From a virus: a stretch of 20,188 bases of DNA. This document shows positions 7,716 to 14,999 of this stretch, in pieces (the first letter of the stretch is position 1; each line of letters starts with the position of its first letter). The notes beneath the pieces were generated by a model, which worked only from the letters and a program-made list of their open reading frames with translations, was not told the origin of the DNA and searched no databases. Where the stretch lies: IMG/VR virus record IMGVR_UViG_3300033571_004649, positions 1 to 20,188 of that record; one strand, 5' to 3'. The position numbers were made by a program, and so were the translations under genes.

Positions 7716-7997
7716 ATGTGTGAATTCAATTCATTAGACGACTGGGCATTAGTAAATCAACAACTACGCGGTCAAATACGTCCGTTGTATAATCAACAAC
7801 ATCGGCGCCAGTTGTTTAAAATGCATGATAATTTGTACCATAGTGTTACTAAATTGAGCCGCTGTGAAGTCGACTACCGCAGAACACACAATTCTACACA
7901 GTATTTAGAGCAGTTAGCAAAATGTAGACAACAGTTATTGGAATTGCAACAATGGCTCATGTTTGCGACACTGCTTGACACAAAACCAGAAGAGTAG
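7716..7997 (+). CDS. Small helical protein, conserved-type unknown
   Basis: About 93 residues from ATG 7716; the frame is open back to ATG 7671, with another ATG at 7710. The upstream starts lie inside or before the consensus promoter, so 7716 is preferred; no ribosome site is seen. The protein is charged and helical, with RRQLFKMHDNLYHSV, a DYRRTHNS turn and a leucine-rich C-terminal helix (LEQLAKCRQQLLELQQWLM). This two-helix layout resembles short hypothetical proteins I recall beside neck genes in T4-like environmental phages. No known domain or catalytic motif is visible. Its last codons overlap the promoter of the next gene. Confidence 0.6.
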   Translation: MCEFNSLDDWALVNQQLRGQIRPLYNQQHRRQLFKMHDNLYHSVTKLSRCEVDYRRTHNSTQYLEQLAKCRQQLLELQQWLMFATLLDTKPEE

Positions 7998-8003
7998 TAT
8001 AAT
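7975..8003 (+). promoter_or_regulatory. Second perfect consensus sigma70 promoter
   Basis: TTGACA (7975-7980), 17-bp spacer, TATAAT (7998-8003). It is the same exact architecture as the promoter 295 bp upstream. It overlaps the 3' end of the preceding small gene and would start RNA near 8010, about 22 nt before the ATG at 8032, leaving AAGGAG in the leader. Confidence 0.85.
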
Positions 8004-8031
8004 GTTGTATTCTAAGTAACAAGGAGCAAAA

Positions 8032-9219
8032 ATGGCACTAGCACAAAGCGTAAAAGCACCCAAAAAAGCACCTAAAAAAACACGCGACCCTTTGTTCACT
8101 GACGAAAAGTACACCGGCAGCGAACCAGTCTGGGACACTGAACGTGCATTAAAAATGTCGCAAGAAGAATTTGATCACTTTTTGCGTAAAAGTTTTTTCT
8201 ATTACAATTACTTTTATGCTCAAAAAGACCTTAAAAAGCACATGGTCAAGTGGATGCAAGAAAACAAATACAGTAAAGCAGACGTGAGTGCATTTATTCG
8301 TAGCTCGGACCGTGCTGTTCCGATGACAGCATACGGCTTGCTTATGTCACATCGTCAAGGCATGCCGTTTCGAGAAAAAGAATTAACTTATTTCAAACAA
8401 CAAATTGACAATGCGATTACAGCAGCTGATTCAGAACCTGAAGATTCTGCAACTGGTGCAAAACCAGCAGAAGTAACAGCACCAAGTAAAATACCCACAA
8501 TTCAAGACAGATTGAACGAAAAAACAAGTGAGCATCTTGCTCACTTTGAAGGACTGTATGACGAAGTAGTAACCGGAGGTACAGTTGATCCCAAAGCTTA
8601 TGATTATTTTGTTGCCAACAATGTACCACAGGGACAATTAGGCAAGTTTCAAGACTATGCAGACACGCACCGCATGTACCTTACGGCGGCAATTGACAAG
8701 CTCGACGAACAGTTTGTTGAAGCCTACAAGCATATGAAAGCAGCAGACTTCAAGCGACACTTTGCATTTCTGGATGCAATTCAAACAGCAGTTGACCAAT
8801 ATCGTCGGGTCAAAAAGGCTACCAAAAAAGCCAGAGTAAAACGTGCTCCTAACAAAGAAAAGGTTGTCAGCAAGCTCAAATATCTGAAAGAGGAAAAGAC
8901 GCTGAAACTGGTCAGTGTTAATCCCGTAGACATCATTGGAGCTCAAGAACTTTGGTGCTACAATACCAAAACTCGTAAACTTTACAAGTATATCGCAGAC
9001 AGCCTAACAGGACCGCTGGGCATCAAAGGCACTAGTATTACGAACTTTGATACTGCAAAGAGTGTGGGCAAAACCCTACGTAAGCCCGAAGAAAAGCTAA
9101 AAGAGTTTGCCAAAGCTACCAAAGTGCAGTTACGCAAGTTTTTGGACGAAATCAAAGCCACAGAAACACAGGGCAATGGGCGCATAAATTTGGACATGAT
9201 TCTACTAAAAGTTCAATAA
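8032..9219 (+). CDS. Conserved lysine-rich protein of T4-like environmental phages, function unknown
   Basis: A 395-residue soluble protein with a strong ribosome site (AAGGAG 8021-8026, 5 nt from ATG). It opens with a Lys/Ala/Pro stretch (KAPKKAPKK). An aromatic helical segment FFYYNYFYAQKDLKKHMVKW (55-74) follows, then an acidic/Ala-Pro linker (131-152). A basic run, about 259-290, includes KKATKKARVKR. The C-terminal block has IIGAQELWCYNTKTRKLYKY (301-320) and TLRKPEEKLKEF...RKFLDEIKATET. I recall a similar C-terminal block in hypothetical proteins of marine T4-like phages, but no function is known to me. The basic run could bind nucleic acid. It is driven by the perfect sigma70 promoter just upstream, so it may be made earlier than its structural neighbours. 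Confidence 0.75.
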   Translation: MALAQSVKAPKKAPKKTRDPLFTDEKYTGSEPVWDTERALKMSQEEFDHFLRKSFFYYNYFYAQKDLKKHMVKWMQENKYSKADVSAFIRSSDRAVPMTAYGLLMSHRQGMPFREKELTYFKQQIDNAITAADSEPEDSATGAKPAEVTAPSKIPTIQDRLNEKTSEHLAHFEGLYDEVVTGGTVDPKAYDYFVANNVPQGQLGKFQDYADTHRMYLTAAIDKLDEQFVEAYKHMKAADFKRHFAFLDAIQTAVDQYRRVKKATKKARVKRAPNKEKVVSKLKYLKEEKTLKLVSVNPVDIIGAQELWCYNTKTRKLYKYIADSLTGPLGIKGTSITNFDTAKSVGKTLRKPEEKLKEFAKATKVQLRKFLDEIKATETQGNGRINLDMILLKVQ

Positions 9220-9222
9220 ATA
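9215..9222 (+). promoter_or_regulatory. T4-type late promoter box (AATAAATA)
   Basis: Six of eight positions match TATAAATA with the AAATA core intact, followed by TACT. It overlaps the stop codon of the preceding gene and lies 22 nt before the gp13 ATG, leaving AGGAAG (9234-9239) in the leader. Confidence 0.45.
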
Positions 9223-9244
9223 TACTGAACTATAGGAAGCATGA

Positions 9245-10165
9245 ATGTCCAATCCTTTTACTGGCAATGTAGTAGCTGATACAACCTACTTTTATGCCAA
9301 CGGCAATTTAAAGTCCGATAGCCTTTATAATCCCAATACAGGATCAGGCAACGGACACATCGAATATGACGAAAATGCCGAATGGCTAGATTCGCTGAAT
9401 CAGCGAAGAGCTGCAATCACTGATTATGTCCGTATGCGACTAGGTGATGGTATAGTAGATGTTGAGCTTGACAAAGAGCATTATGAAATGGCCATTAATC
9501 AAGCGTTGTTGAAATACAGGCAACGAGCCAGCAACAGCCAAGAAGAAAGTTACGCCTTTCTAAAACTGTTTCCAGAAACACAAGAAATTATTTTGCCTAG
9601 CATAGTAATGGAAGTTCGTGCTGCATATCGTAGGGGCATAGGATCTGTTTCAGGTACCACAGCCAGTCAATTTGAACCATTTGCTTCGGGCTACTTGAAT
9701 ACCTACATGCTGGTAGCAGGGCGTGTAGGCGGACTATTAAACTACGAATTATTTGTTGATTATCAGAAACTGGCTATGCGTATGTTTGGTGGCTATTTGA
9801 ATTATACCTTTAACAAAACTACTAAAAAATTAACACTGATCAGAAAAATTCCTTATGTAGGTGTAAATGCAGATCCCAATGGATTTGAGGATGTGCTATT
9901 ACACCTATACAATTACAAACCTGACAGTATGCTGTTAAATGACTATCAGGCTTTTCCGTGGATACAGGAATATGCGTATAGCTTTGCCAAACGTATTGTG
10001 GGCGAAGCAAGAGAAAAGTTTGCTAGTATTGCTGGCCCACAAGGCGGTACACAGTTAAATGGTGCTACCTTGAAAGGCGAAGCTACCGCCGAAATGGAAA
10101 AGCTCGAGCAAGAACTAAAAGATTATGTGGATGGATCATATCCAATGACCTGGGTAATAGGATAA
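9245..10165 (+). CDS. gp13: Neck protein gp13
   Basis: A 306-residue orthologue of T4 gp13 (309 residues), which with gp14 forms the neck that closes the filled head and receives the tail. The N-terminal helix RAAITDYVRMRLGDGIVDVELDKEHYEMAINQALLKY parallels T4 [34 protein letters not shown]. The C-terminal AREKFASIAGPQGGTQLNG followed by a long Glu-rich helix and PMTWVIG parallels T4 LARHQGMMLPGGVTIDG...PPFGILVG. The start at 9245 is chosen over ATG 9241, which is out of frame; AGGAAG lies 5 nt upstream. The stop overlaps the next start (TAATG). Confidence 0.9.
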   Translation: MSNPFTGNVVADTTYFYANGNLKSDSLYNPNTGSGNGHIEYDENAEWLDSLNQRRAAITDYVRMRLGDGIVDVELDKEHYEMAINQALLKYRQRASNSQEESYAFLKLFPETQEIILPSIVMEVRAAYRRGIGSVSGTTASQFEPFASGYLNTYMLVAGRVGGLLNYELFVDYQKLAMRMFGGYLNYTFNKTTKKLTLIRKIPYVGVNADPNGFEDVLLHLYNYKPDSMLLNDYQAFPWIQEYAYSFAKRIVGEAREKFASIAGPQGGTQLNGATLKGEATAEMEKLEQELKDYVDGSYPMTWVIG

Positions 10166-10539
10166 TGAAAATACGAGATATTATACAAGAAAGTCATGGC
10201 GAGATTCCAGATCGAGTCAGAACAGCCACACGAGGACTGAACAGGTTTACTGATGGCGCACGTTGGAATAGCGATTATACATTGTACCGATTGGGATTGG
10301 CACTAGCAGCCACTGACGGTAAAACTGTACCAGAAGTAGATGAGGATTCCTGGGTTGGTAAATGGAAAATTACTGCGCCTTATACACAAGAAGAGCAAGA
10401 CATGCTTAAAATGGCGTATAAAGCGGTAAATGCCAATCACGAAGATATGAATCATGGCGATTTACGTAGTCAAGAAGGACCAACAATACAAAAGGACAGC
10501 CCAGTAGCAAAGCCCAAAAAGAACAAGTACGGTGTTTGA
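10165..10539 (+). CDS. Small hypothetical protein after gp13
   Basis: A 124-residue soluble protein coupled to gp13 by a one-base TAATG overlap, with AGGA just before the start. A short opening helix (MKIRDIIQESHG) is a common start in small marine phage proteins. Residues about 30-75 (DYTLYRLGLALAATDGKTVPEVDEDSWVGKW) form a mixed segment, then YTQEEQDMLKMAYKAVNA is a helix. The tail is Lys/Pro rich. The DYxxYRxGxALA...SW.G...YTxEE pattern suggests a conserved small phage family, but I know of no function. Its stop codon lies within the -35 element of the promoter before the kinase. Confidence 0.7.
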   Translation: MKIRDIIQESHGEIPDRVRTATRGLNRFTDGARWNSDYTLYRLGLALAATDGKTVPEVDEDSWVGKWKITAPYTQEEQDMLKMAYKAVNANHEDMNHGDLRSQEGPTIQKDSPVAKPKKNKYGV

Positions 10540-10564
10540 CTTTTGTTGGCAAATAAACTAAAAT
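10536..10564 (+). promoter_or_regulatory. Near-consensus sigma70 promoter before the nucleotide kinase
   Basis: TTGACT (10536-10541), 17-bp spacer, TAAAAT (10559-10564): five of six matches in each box. The expected RNA start is about 10571, inside the following hairpin and exactly where the ribosome site AAGGGAG begins. A transcript started here would lack the left arm of the hairpin. Confidence 0.55.
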
Positions 10565-10585
10565 GCTCCTAAGGGAGCATTTTTT
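10560..10585 (+). terminator. Intrinsic terminator overlapping the kinase ribosome site
   Basis: AAAATGCTCC (10560-10569) pairs perfectly with GGAGCATTTT (10574-10583) around a TAAG loop, and six T's (10580-10585) follow. This is a good rho-independent terminator for RNA reading through from gp13. The right arm also contains the ribosome site of the next gene (AAGGGAG 10571-10577, 8 nt from ATG 10586), so in read-through RNA that site would be partly paired. Confidence 0.8.
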
Positions 10586-11245
10586 ATGATCATAGGTATT
10601 TGCGGGTTCATTGGTTCAGGCAAAGATACAGCGGCCAACTACTTGGTAGCACAGCACGGATTCAAACGTGATAGTTATGCCGGTGCACTAAAAGATGCAG
10701 TGGCCACAGTATTTGGGTGGGATAGGGAATTGTTAGAAGGATTGACCCCAGAAGCTCGAGCCTGGCGCGAACAAGTAGATACATGGTGGGCCAAAAGATT
10801 AAAAATGCCCAATTTGACACCACGATGGGTGCTACAATACTGGGGTACCGAAGTATGTCGGCATGGTTTTCATGATGATATTTGGATTGCAGCACTTGAG
10901 AATAGACTTCGGCATCGCACCGGGCACACAGTTATCAGTGACGTTAGATTTCCTAACGAAATTAAATCTATTAGAAATGCAGGCGGCGTTATAGTTTGGG
11001 TTCAACGAGGCCCACTGCCTGAATGGTACGATTGTGCTGTAACAGAAAATACCACACCTGAAGATCAGCAATGGCTGTTAGAAGATGCTCATCAGCTTAT
11101 GCCTCAACGATACCCACAAGTGCATAAATCAGAATGGGCATGGGTGGGTACTTTTTTTAACTATCAAATTGACAATAACGGATCGGTTGAGTGGTTATAT
11201 CAACAACTCAATAATCTGCTACCAACGGACTTTCCCGCCAGGTAG
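10586..11245 (+). CDS. Deoxynucleoside monophosphate kinase (T4 gene 1 type)
   Basis: A 219-residue P-loop kinase that transfers phosphate from ATP to dNMPs to feed phage DNA synthesis. The Walker A loop GFIGSGKDT is at residues 7-15, with Asp at the usual Ser/Thr position as in phage dNMP kinases. LQYWGTEVCRHGFHDDIW (83-100) is the family's substrate-site block. ISDVRFPNE (117-125) is the conserved Walker B-like segment with the DxRFxNE signature. The length agrees with T4 gp1 (241 residues). It stands between neck and sheath genes but has its own promoter and terminator element. The last 38 bp overlap the converging minus-strand gene. Confidence 0.9.
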   Translation: MIIGICGFIGSGKDTAANYLVAQHGFKRDSYAGALKDAVATVFGWDRELLEGLTPEARAWREQVDTWWAKRLKMPNLTPRWVLQYWGTEVCRHGFHDDIWIAALENRLRHRTGHTVISDVRFPNEIKSIRNAGGVIVWVQRGPLPEWYDCAVTENTTPEDQQWLLEDAHQLMPQRYPQVHKSEWAWVGTFFNYQIDNNGSVEWLYQQLNNLLPTDFPAR

Positions 11246-11552
11246 TTTTACCGTGATTTAATTCAATTCTACAGTTTGCACAAACACAGCGCAAATTGGA
11301 CCAGATATTATTTTTTAGATTACCATCTATATAATATACAAAAATTTGTTGCGGTGTTTTAGCACTAAAGTTGCAACGTTCGCAGACCAACTTTTTCTTA
11401 TATCCAGTCTTGGTCCAGGCTGGTAATTCCTTTACTCGCTTGCCTTTTCTAGCACAGCTGGCACAGATACGCCTATAATAGGTTTTGCCGCCTGCTCGAT
11501 AGTTTATAGCAGCCAAATTACCTCTACATACAGTACACAATGGTCTTTCCAT
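11208..11552 (-). CDS. Zinc-finger protein with HNH-like fold lacking catalytic histidines
   Basis: A 114-residue basic protein with four CxxC pairs: C6/C9, C30/C33, C57/C60 and C91/C94. The C-terminal half follows an HNH endonuclease pattern: FVYYIDGNLKNN (71-82), SNL (85-87), then CANC (91-94). The catalytic histidine position is tyrosine (Y73/Y74), and the histidine that usually follows the last CxxC is arginine (R95). Cleavage activity is therefore doubtful; binding of DNA or a protein partner is more likely. I recall similar zinc-finger proteins in cyanophages, where the role is unnamed. It stands alone on this strand, overlaps the kinase by 38 bp, and has no clear ribosome site. Confidence 0.75.
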   Translation of the reverse strand: MERPLCTVCRGNLAAINYRAGGKTYYRRICASCARKGKRVKELPAWTKTGYKKKLVCERCNFSAKTPQQIFVYYIDGNLKNNIWSNLRCVCANCRIELNHGKTTWRESPLVADY

Positions 11553-11557
11553 ACTAC

Positions 11558-11565
11558 TATTTATA
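11558..11565 (-). promoter_or_regulatory. Exact T4 late promoter box TATAAATA (minus strand)
   Basis: On the minus strand the sequence reads TTATAAATAGTAGTATGG: a perfect TATAAATA only 5 nt before the ATG of the zinc-finger gene. With the usual 5-7 nt spacing, RNA would begin at about the start codon, giving a leaderless or nearly leaderless message. Confidence 0.65.
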
Positions 11566-11615
11566 AGTAAAACCTTTTAAAGGCACCTCATATCCGCCCA
11601 AAATAACGAGCTTTT

Positions 11616-11623
11616 AATAAATA
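11616..11623 (+). promoter_or_regulatory. T4-type late promoter box (AATAAATACT)
   Basis: This matches TATAAATACT except at one position. It lies 30 nt upstream of the gp18 ATG (11654), with AAAGGA (11641-11646) in the leader. It is divergent from the box at 11558-11565, so the 101-nt gap between the zinc-finger gene and gp18 holds two outward-facing late promoters. Confidence 0.6.
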
Positions 11624-11653
11624 CTTTAAAATGTTTTGTTAAAGGATAAAAAC

Positions 11654-14600
11654 ATGGCACTAGTATCAGCAGGTATTGAAATTACCGTAACAGATGAAAG
11701 TCAATATGTACCAGGCGCAGTAGGTACAGTACCACTTATCATAATGGCAACAGCACAGGATAAGAGTAATCCGTCAGGTGGCTCAGCCACTGATACAACT
11801 GCTGCTAGAGCAGGAAAATTACTTGCATATTCCAGTCAACGCGAACTTATTGCTGCAATGGGCTATCCAAGCTTCCAGCAAAGTGCAGCAGGAACTCCGC
11901 TAAACGGCGACGAAAGAAACGAATATGGTCTAATGACTGCATACAGTATTTTAGGCAATGTAAACAGAATTTTTGCTATTCGCGCCGATGTTGATTTAAA
12001 CGAATTGATAGGTACAAGTGTTCGTCCTACTGGAGCAGTAGCAGACGGCACACACTGGTTGGATTTAACTGAAAGTGTTTGGGGAATTAACGAGTGGGAC
12101 GCAATCAATAGCGAATTTGTTCTAAAGACCCCGTTATTGGTAACAACCACTACAGATCAAACTCTAAGCAGTGGCATTTATGTACCTGACAGTGACATTG
12201 GACAAATTGGTAGCTATGCAGTATCGTTTGGTACTGGTAGCAATGCAATTTTGTTCTACAAAAATAGAAGCAATATATGGGTGAGAATTGGAACAGATGC
12301 ATGGGCACAAAGTTGGGCTACAATTAAAGGCACAGTTACTTTTGCAACCAGTTCAACCACTGCAATCGCTTCAAGTACACCGGCAGCAGCATTGACAATT
12401 AACGGAACTACTGTTACTGTTGGTAATACTGGATCAGCAAGAACTATCGCACAAGTTGTATCTGCAATCAATAGCGCGGCAATTACTGGTGTCACTGCTG
12501 CTTATATAGATAGCAGATTAGAAATTTATGCAACTGATGCAGCACAAAGCAATGGCGTTACTGCAGACGGCAAAATTACTATAGCAAACTCAAGCGGTAC
12601 TCCAATGGCAACTTTAGGATTGGGAACTTCTGGTAGTACATACGCAAATCCAATATTGACCTTTGGTACCTTTGCTGAAATGCCTAGCTGGCGCAGTACC
12701 GATACTGTTCCGCGTCCTACCGGAAGCATGTTCATGAAAGTTGGAGCCACTGGTAGTGGTGCTGATGTAGTAATCAAACGCTACAGCAGTACTACTGAAA
12801 CTTTTGCTACATTGGCCACAGAGTTCTTTAATCGTGCTGAAGATGCACTTTATGGTTTAGATCCAGCAGGCGGCGGCAACGGTATTGTAGCCGGCACAGT
12901 TTGGATTGGATGGGATCCTTTAAGAGACGATACTGATGCGTTTAAGCCATTCCGTCGTCGTGTAACTGGAAGAACAACTGTTAGTGGATCTTCATTGGCT
13001 GCTAATCCGTTTACTTCCAGTGACCAATTGACAATTGGAGTAACATCCATTGGCTCAGCAACCATTACAGAATATACAGTAACACTTACAAGCACTACTC
13101 CTGCAAGTTTTGTTTCGGACGTGTTAGCACTAGATATACCAGAGCTGAATGTCAGTATAACAAACAGTATTATAACCTTCACTCACATTTACGGCGGTGA
13201 TATTTATCTAACAGACGTTATTGGAAATCCTACAGCAGATGCTGGATTTACAACCAACACCACTGGTACTATTGCTTATGGCACTACGTTGGCATTGACC
13301 AATTGGGAATCACTAACATATACCTACAGCACAACAGAGCCATACCAGGCGCCAGCCGAGGGTACATTATGGTATTACAGTGATCCTGCTACTGTTGATA
13401 TCATGATTAACGACATTGGTGGTTGGAAAGGCTATAAAAACTCGTACTGGGCAGGAAAAACTGATGCACGTGGTTATGCATTATCAAATACTGACCCAAA
13501 TGGAGTTATTGTTACTGCCAGTGAACCAGAATTTCAAAGCGATGGAGTAACTGCATTAGCAGCCGGAGACCTTTGGTTAGACAGCGGTGATCTTGAAAAC
13601 TATCCTGTACTTTATCGTTATGATGGCGCAGATTGGATTCTAATAGACAACACAGATCAAGTGGGACAGAATGGTATTCTATTTGCAGATGCTCGTTGGG
13701 ACACTGACGGCACAACAGACATTATTACTGGGTCACTGCCTTCAATCACTGATCTATTGGCAAGCAATTACATTGATCAAGATGCACCAGACTACAGACT
13801 ATATCCACGTGGTATGTTGTTATTCAACACACGTCGCAGCGGCTATAACGTAAAACAATATGTAAGCAACAAATTTAATGCTAATGCATATCCTGATTTA
13901 CCAGCAGTCCCTGGTGCAAGCAGTACCTTGCCTACAATTAAAGATACATGGCAAACCGCCAGCGGATTAAAAGACAATGGTAGTCCATACATGGGTCGTC
14001 AGGCTCAAAGACGCATGGTAACTGCGGCAATGCAAGCAGCAATTATTGCTAACACAGAAGTGCGTGAAGATCAGTTCCAATTTAATCTAATTGCATGTCC
14101 TGGGTATCCTGAAGTGATTGACGAGATGATTGCATTAAACAACGATCGTTCTCAAACAGCCTTTGTGGTAGGTGATACTCCTATGCGTCTTGCACCAAAT
14201 GCAATTGATATTGCCAATTGGAGCAACAACACCAACGGTGACGGCTTGGCAACTGCTAGTCCGTATTTGGGTGTATACTACCCATGTGGTCAATCTTCAG
14301 ATTTACAAGGCAACACTATCGTTGTTCCTGCAAGCCATATGGCACTACGTACAATTATCTTCAATGATAATGTAAGTTATCAGTGGTTCGCTCCAGCAGG
14401 TACACGTCGTGGTTTAGTTGATAATGCAAGCAGCATTGGTTACATTGACCCTAACACTGGCGAATTCACATTTGACGGTATTCGCCAAGGACTAAGAGAC
14501 ACCCTGTACGAAAACAGAATTAATCCAATCACTAATTTACCTGGAGTTGGATTGGTAGTATGGGGACAGAAGACTCGTAACCCAACTGCAAGTAGTTTGG

Positions 14601-14920
14601 ATCGTATTAATGTGGCACGTTTGGTAAACTATCTACGTACCATACTTGCAACTGCTGGTAATGGGTTCTTGTTTGAACCAAACGACAAGATTACACGAGA
14701 TCAGATCTCGAATGTTATCAGTGGCGCAATTAACGACTTGGTAGCCAAGCGTGGTGTATACGATTATCTTGTTGTGTGTGATGATACAAACAACACCCCG
14801 ACACGTATTGCACGTAACGAGCTTTATGTTGATATTGCAATTGAACCAATGAAAGATGTTGAATTTATTTACATCCCGATTCGATTGAAGAATCCAGGTG
14901 ATATTGCAGCAGGAGTATAA
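11654..14920 (+). CDS. gp18: Tail sheath protein gp18, enlarged
   Basis: A 1088-residue contractile sheath subunit, against 659 in T4. The start is ATG 11654, with AAAGGA 7 nt upstream and the typical opening MALVSAGIEITVTDES; an in-frame TTG at 11636 has no ribosome site. The N-terminal sheath core includes VPLIIMATAQDK. Two inserted domains (about 240-325 and 455-535) resemble flagellin/hook IN motifs, with LTINGTTVTVG...VVSAINSAAITGV in the first. YRYDGADWILID lies at 654-665. From about residue 700 the conserved core returns (YPRGMLLFNTRRSGYNV, GRQAQRRMVTAAMQAAI, FLFEPNDKITRDQI), ending NELYVDIAIEPMKDVEF...IPIRLKNPG, a typical gp18 C-terminus. It is followed by gp19, as in T4. Confidence 0.95.
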   Translation: MALVSAGIEITVTDESQYVPGAVGTVPLIIMATAQDKSNPSGGSATDTTAARAGKLLAYSSQRELIAAMGYPSFQQSAAGTPLNGDERNEYGLMTAYSILGNVNRIFAIRADVDLNELIGTSVRPTGAVADGTHWLDLTESVWGINEWDAINSEFVLKTPLLVTTTTDQTLSSGIYVPDSDIGQIGSYAVSFGTGSNAILFYKNRSNIWVRIGTDAWAQSWATIKGTVTFATSSTTAIASSTPAAALTINGTTVTVGNTGSARTIAQVVSAINSAAITGVTAAYIDSRLEIYATDAAQSNGVTADGKITIANSSGTPMATLGLGTSGSTYANPILTFGTFAEMPSWRSTDTVPRPTGSMFMKVGATGSGADVVIKRYSSTTETFATLATEFFNRAEDALYGLDPAGGGNGIVAGTVWIGWDPLRDDTDAFKPFRRRVTGRTTVSGSSLAANPFTSSDQLTIGVTSIGSATITEYTVTLTSTTPASFVSDVLALDIPELNVSITNSIITFTHIYGGDIYLTDVIGNPTADAGFTTNTTGTIAYGTTLALTNWESLTYTYSTTEPYQAPAEGTLWYYSDPATVDIMINDIGGWKGYKNSYWAGKTDARGYALSNTDPNGVIVTASEPEFQSDGVTALAAGDLWLDSGDLENYPVLYRYDGADWILIDNTDQVGQNGILFADARWDTDGTTDIITGSLPSITDLLASNYIDQDAPDYRLYPRGMLLFNTRRSGYNVKQYVSNKFNANAYPDLPAVPGASSTLPTIKDTWQTASGLKDNGSPYMGRQAQRRMVTAAMQAAIIANTEVREDQFQFNLIACPGYPEVIDEMIALNNDRSQTAFVVGDTPMRLAPNAIDIANWSNNTNGDGLATASPYLGVYYPCGQSSDLQGNTIVVPASHMALRTIIFNDNVSYQWFAPAGTRRGLVDNASSIGYIDPNTGEFTFDGIRQGLRDTLYENRINPITNLPGVGLVVWGQKTRNPTASSLDRINVARLVNYLRTILATAGNGFLFEPNDKITRDQISNVISGAINDLVAKRGVYDYLVVCDDTNNTPTRIARNELYVDIAIEPMKDVEFIYIPIRLKNPGDIAAGV

Positions 14921-14986
14921 TATAGGTATATATTGGAGTCCCGGTGGCTCCAATAGATCCCAACTAATTTTTGGTAAATACCTATA
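14921..14986 (+). repeat. Nested inverted repeats between gp18 and gp19
   Basis: An outer 9-bp perfect inverted repeat (TATAGGTAT 14921-14929; ATACCTATA 14978-14986) encloses an inner hairpin. The inner stem TTGGAGTC (14933-14940) pairs with GGCTCCAA (14946-14953) with one G-T pair and loop CCGGT. No T-run follows the inner stem, so it is not a standard intrinsic terminator. The outer right arm overlaps the late box at 14973-14980. Confidence 0.6.
14973..14980 (+). promoter_or_regulatory. T4-type late promoter box (GGTAAATAC)
   Basis: The TAAATAC core lies 19 nt upstream of the gp19 ATG; the first two positions do not match TATAAATA. RNA from here would carry AGGAG (14989-14993), 6 nt before the start. 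Confidence 0.4.
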
Positions 14987-14999
14987 ACAGGAGATAAAA

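Noticed and set aside
7935-8138. A 67-codon minus-strand open frame across the promoter before 8032.
   Set aside because: It covers a perfect plus-strand promoter and the start of a well-supported gene; there is no sign of its own ribosome site or protein pattern.
11636-11653. TTG start that would add six residues to gp18.
   Set aside because: It has no ribosome site, while ATG 11654 has AAAGGA 7 nt upstream and the usual sheath opening.
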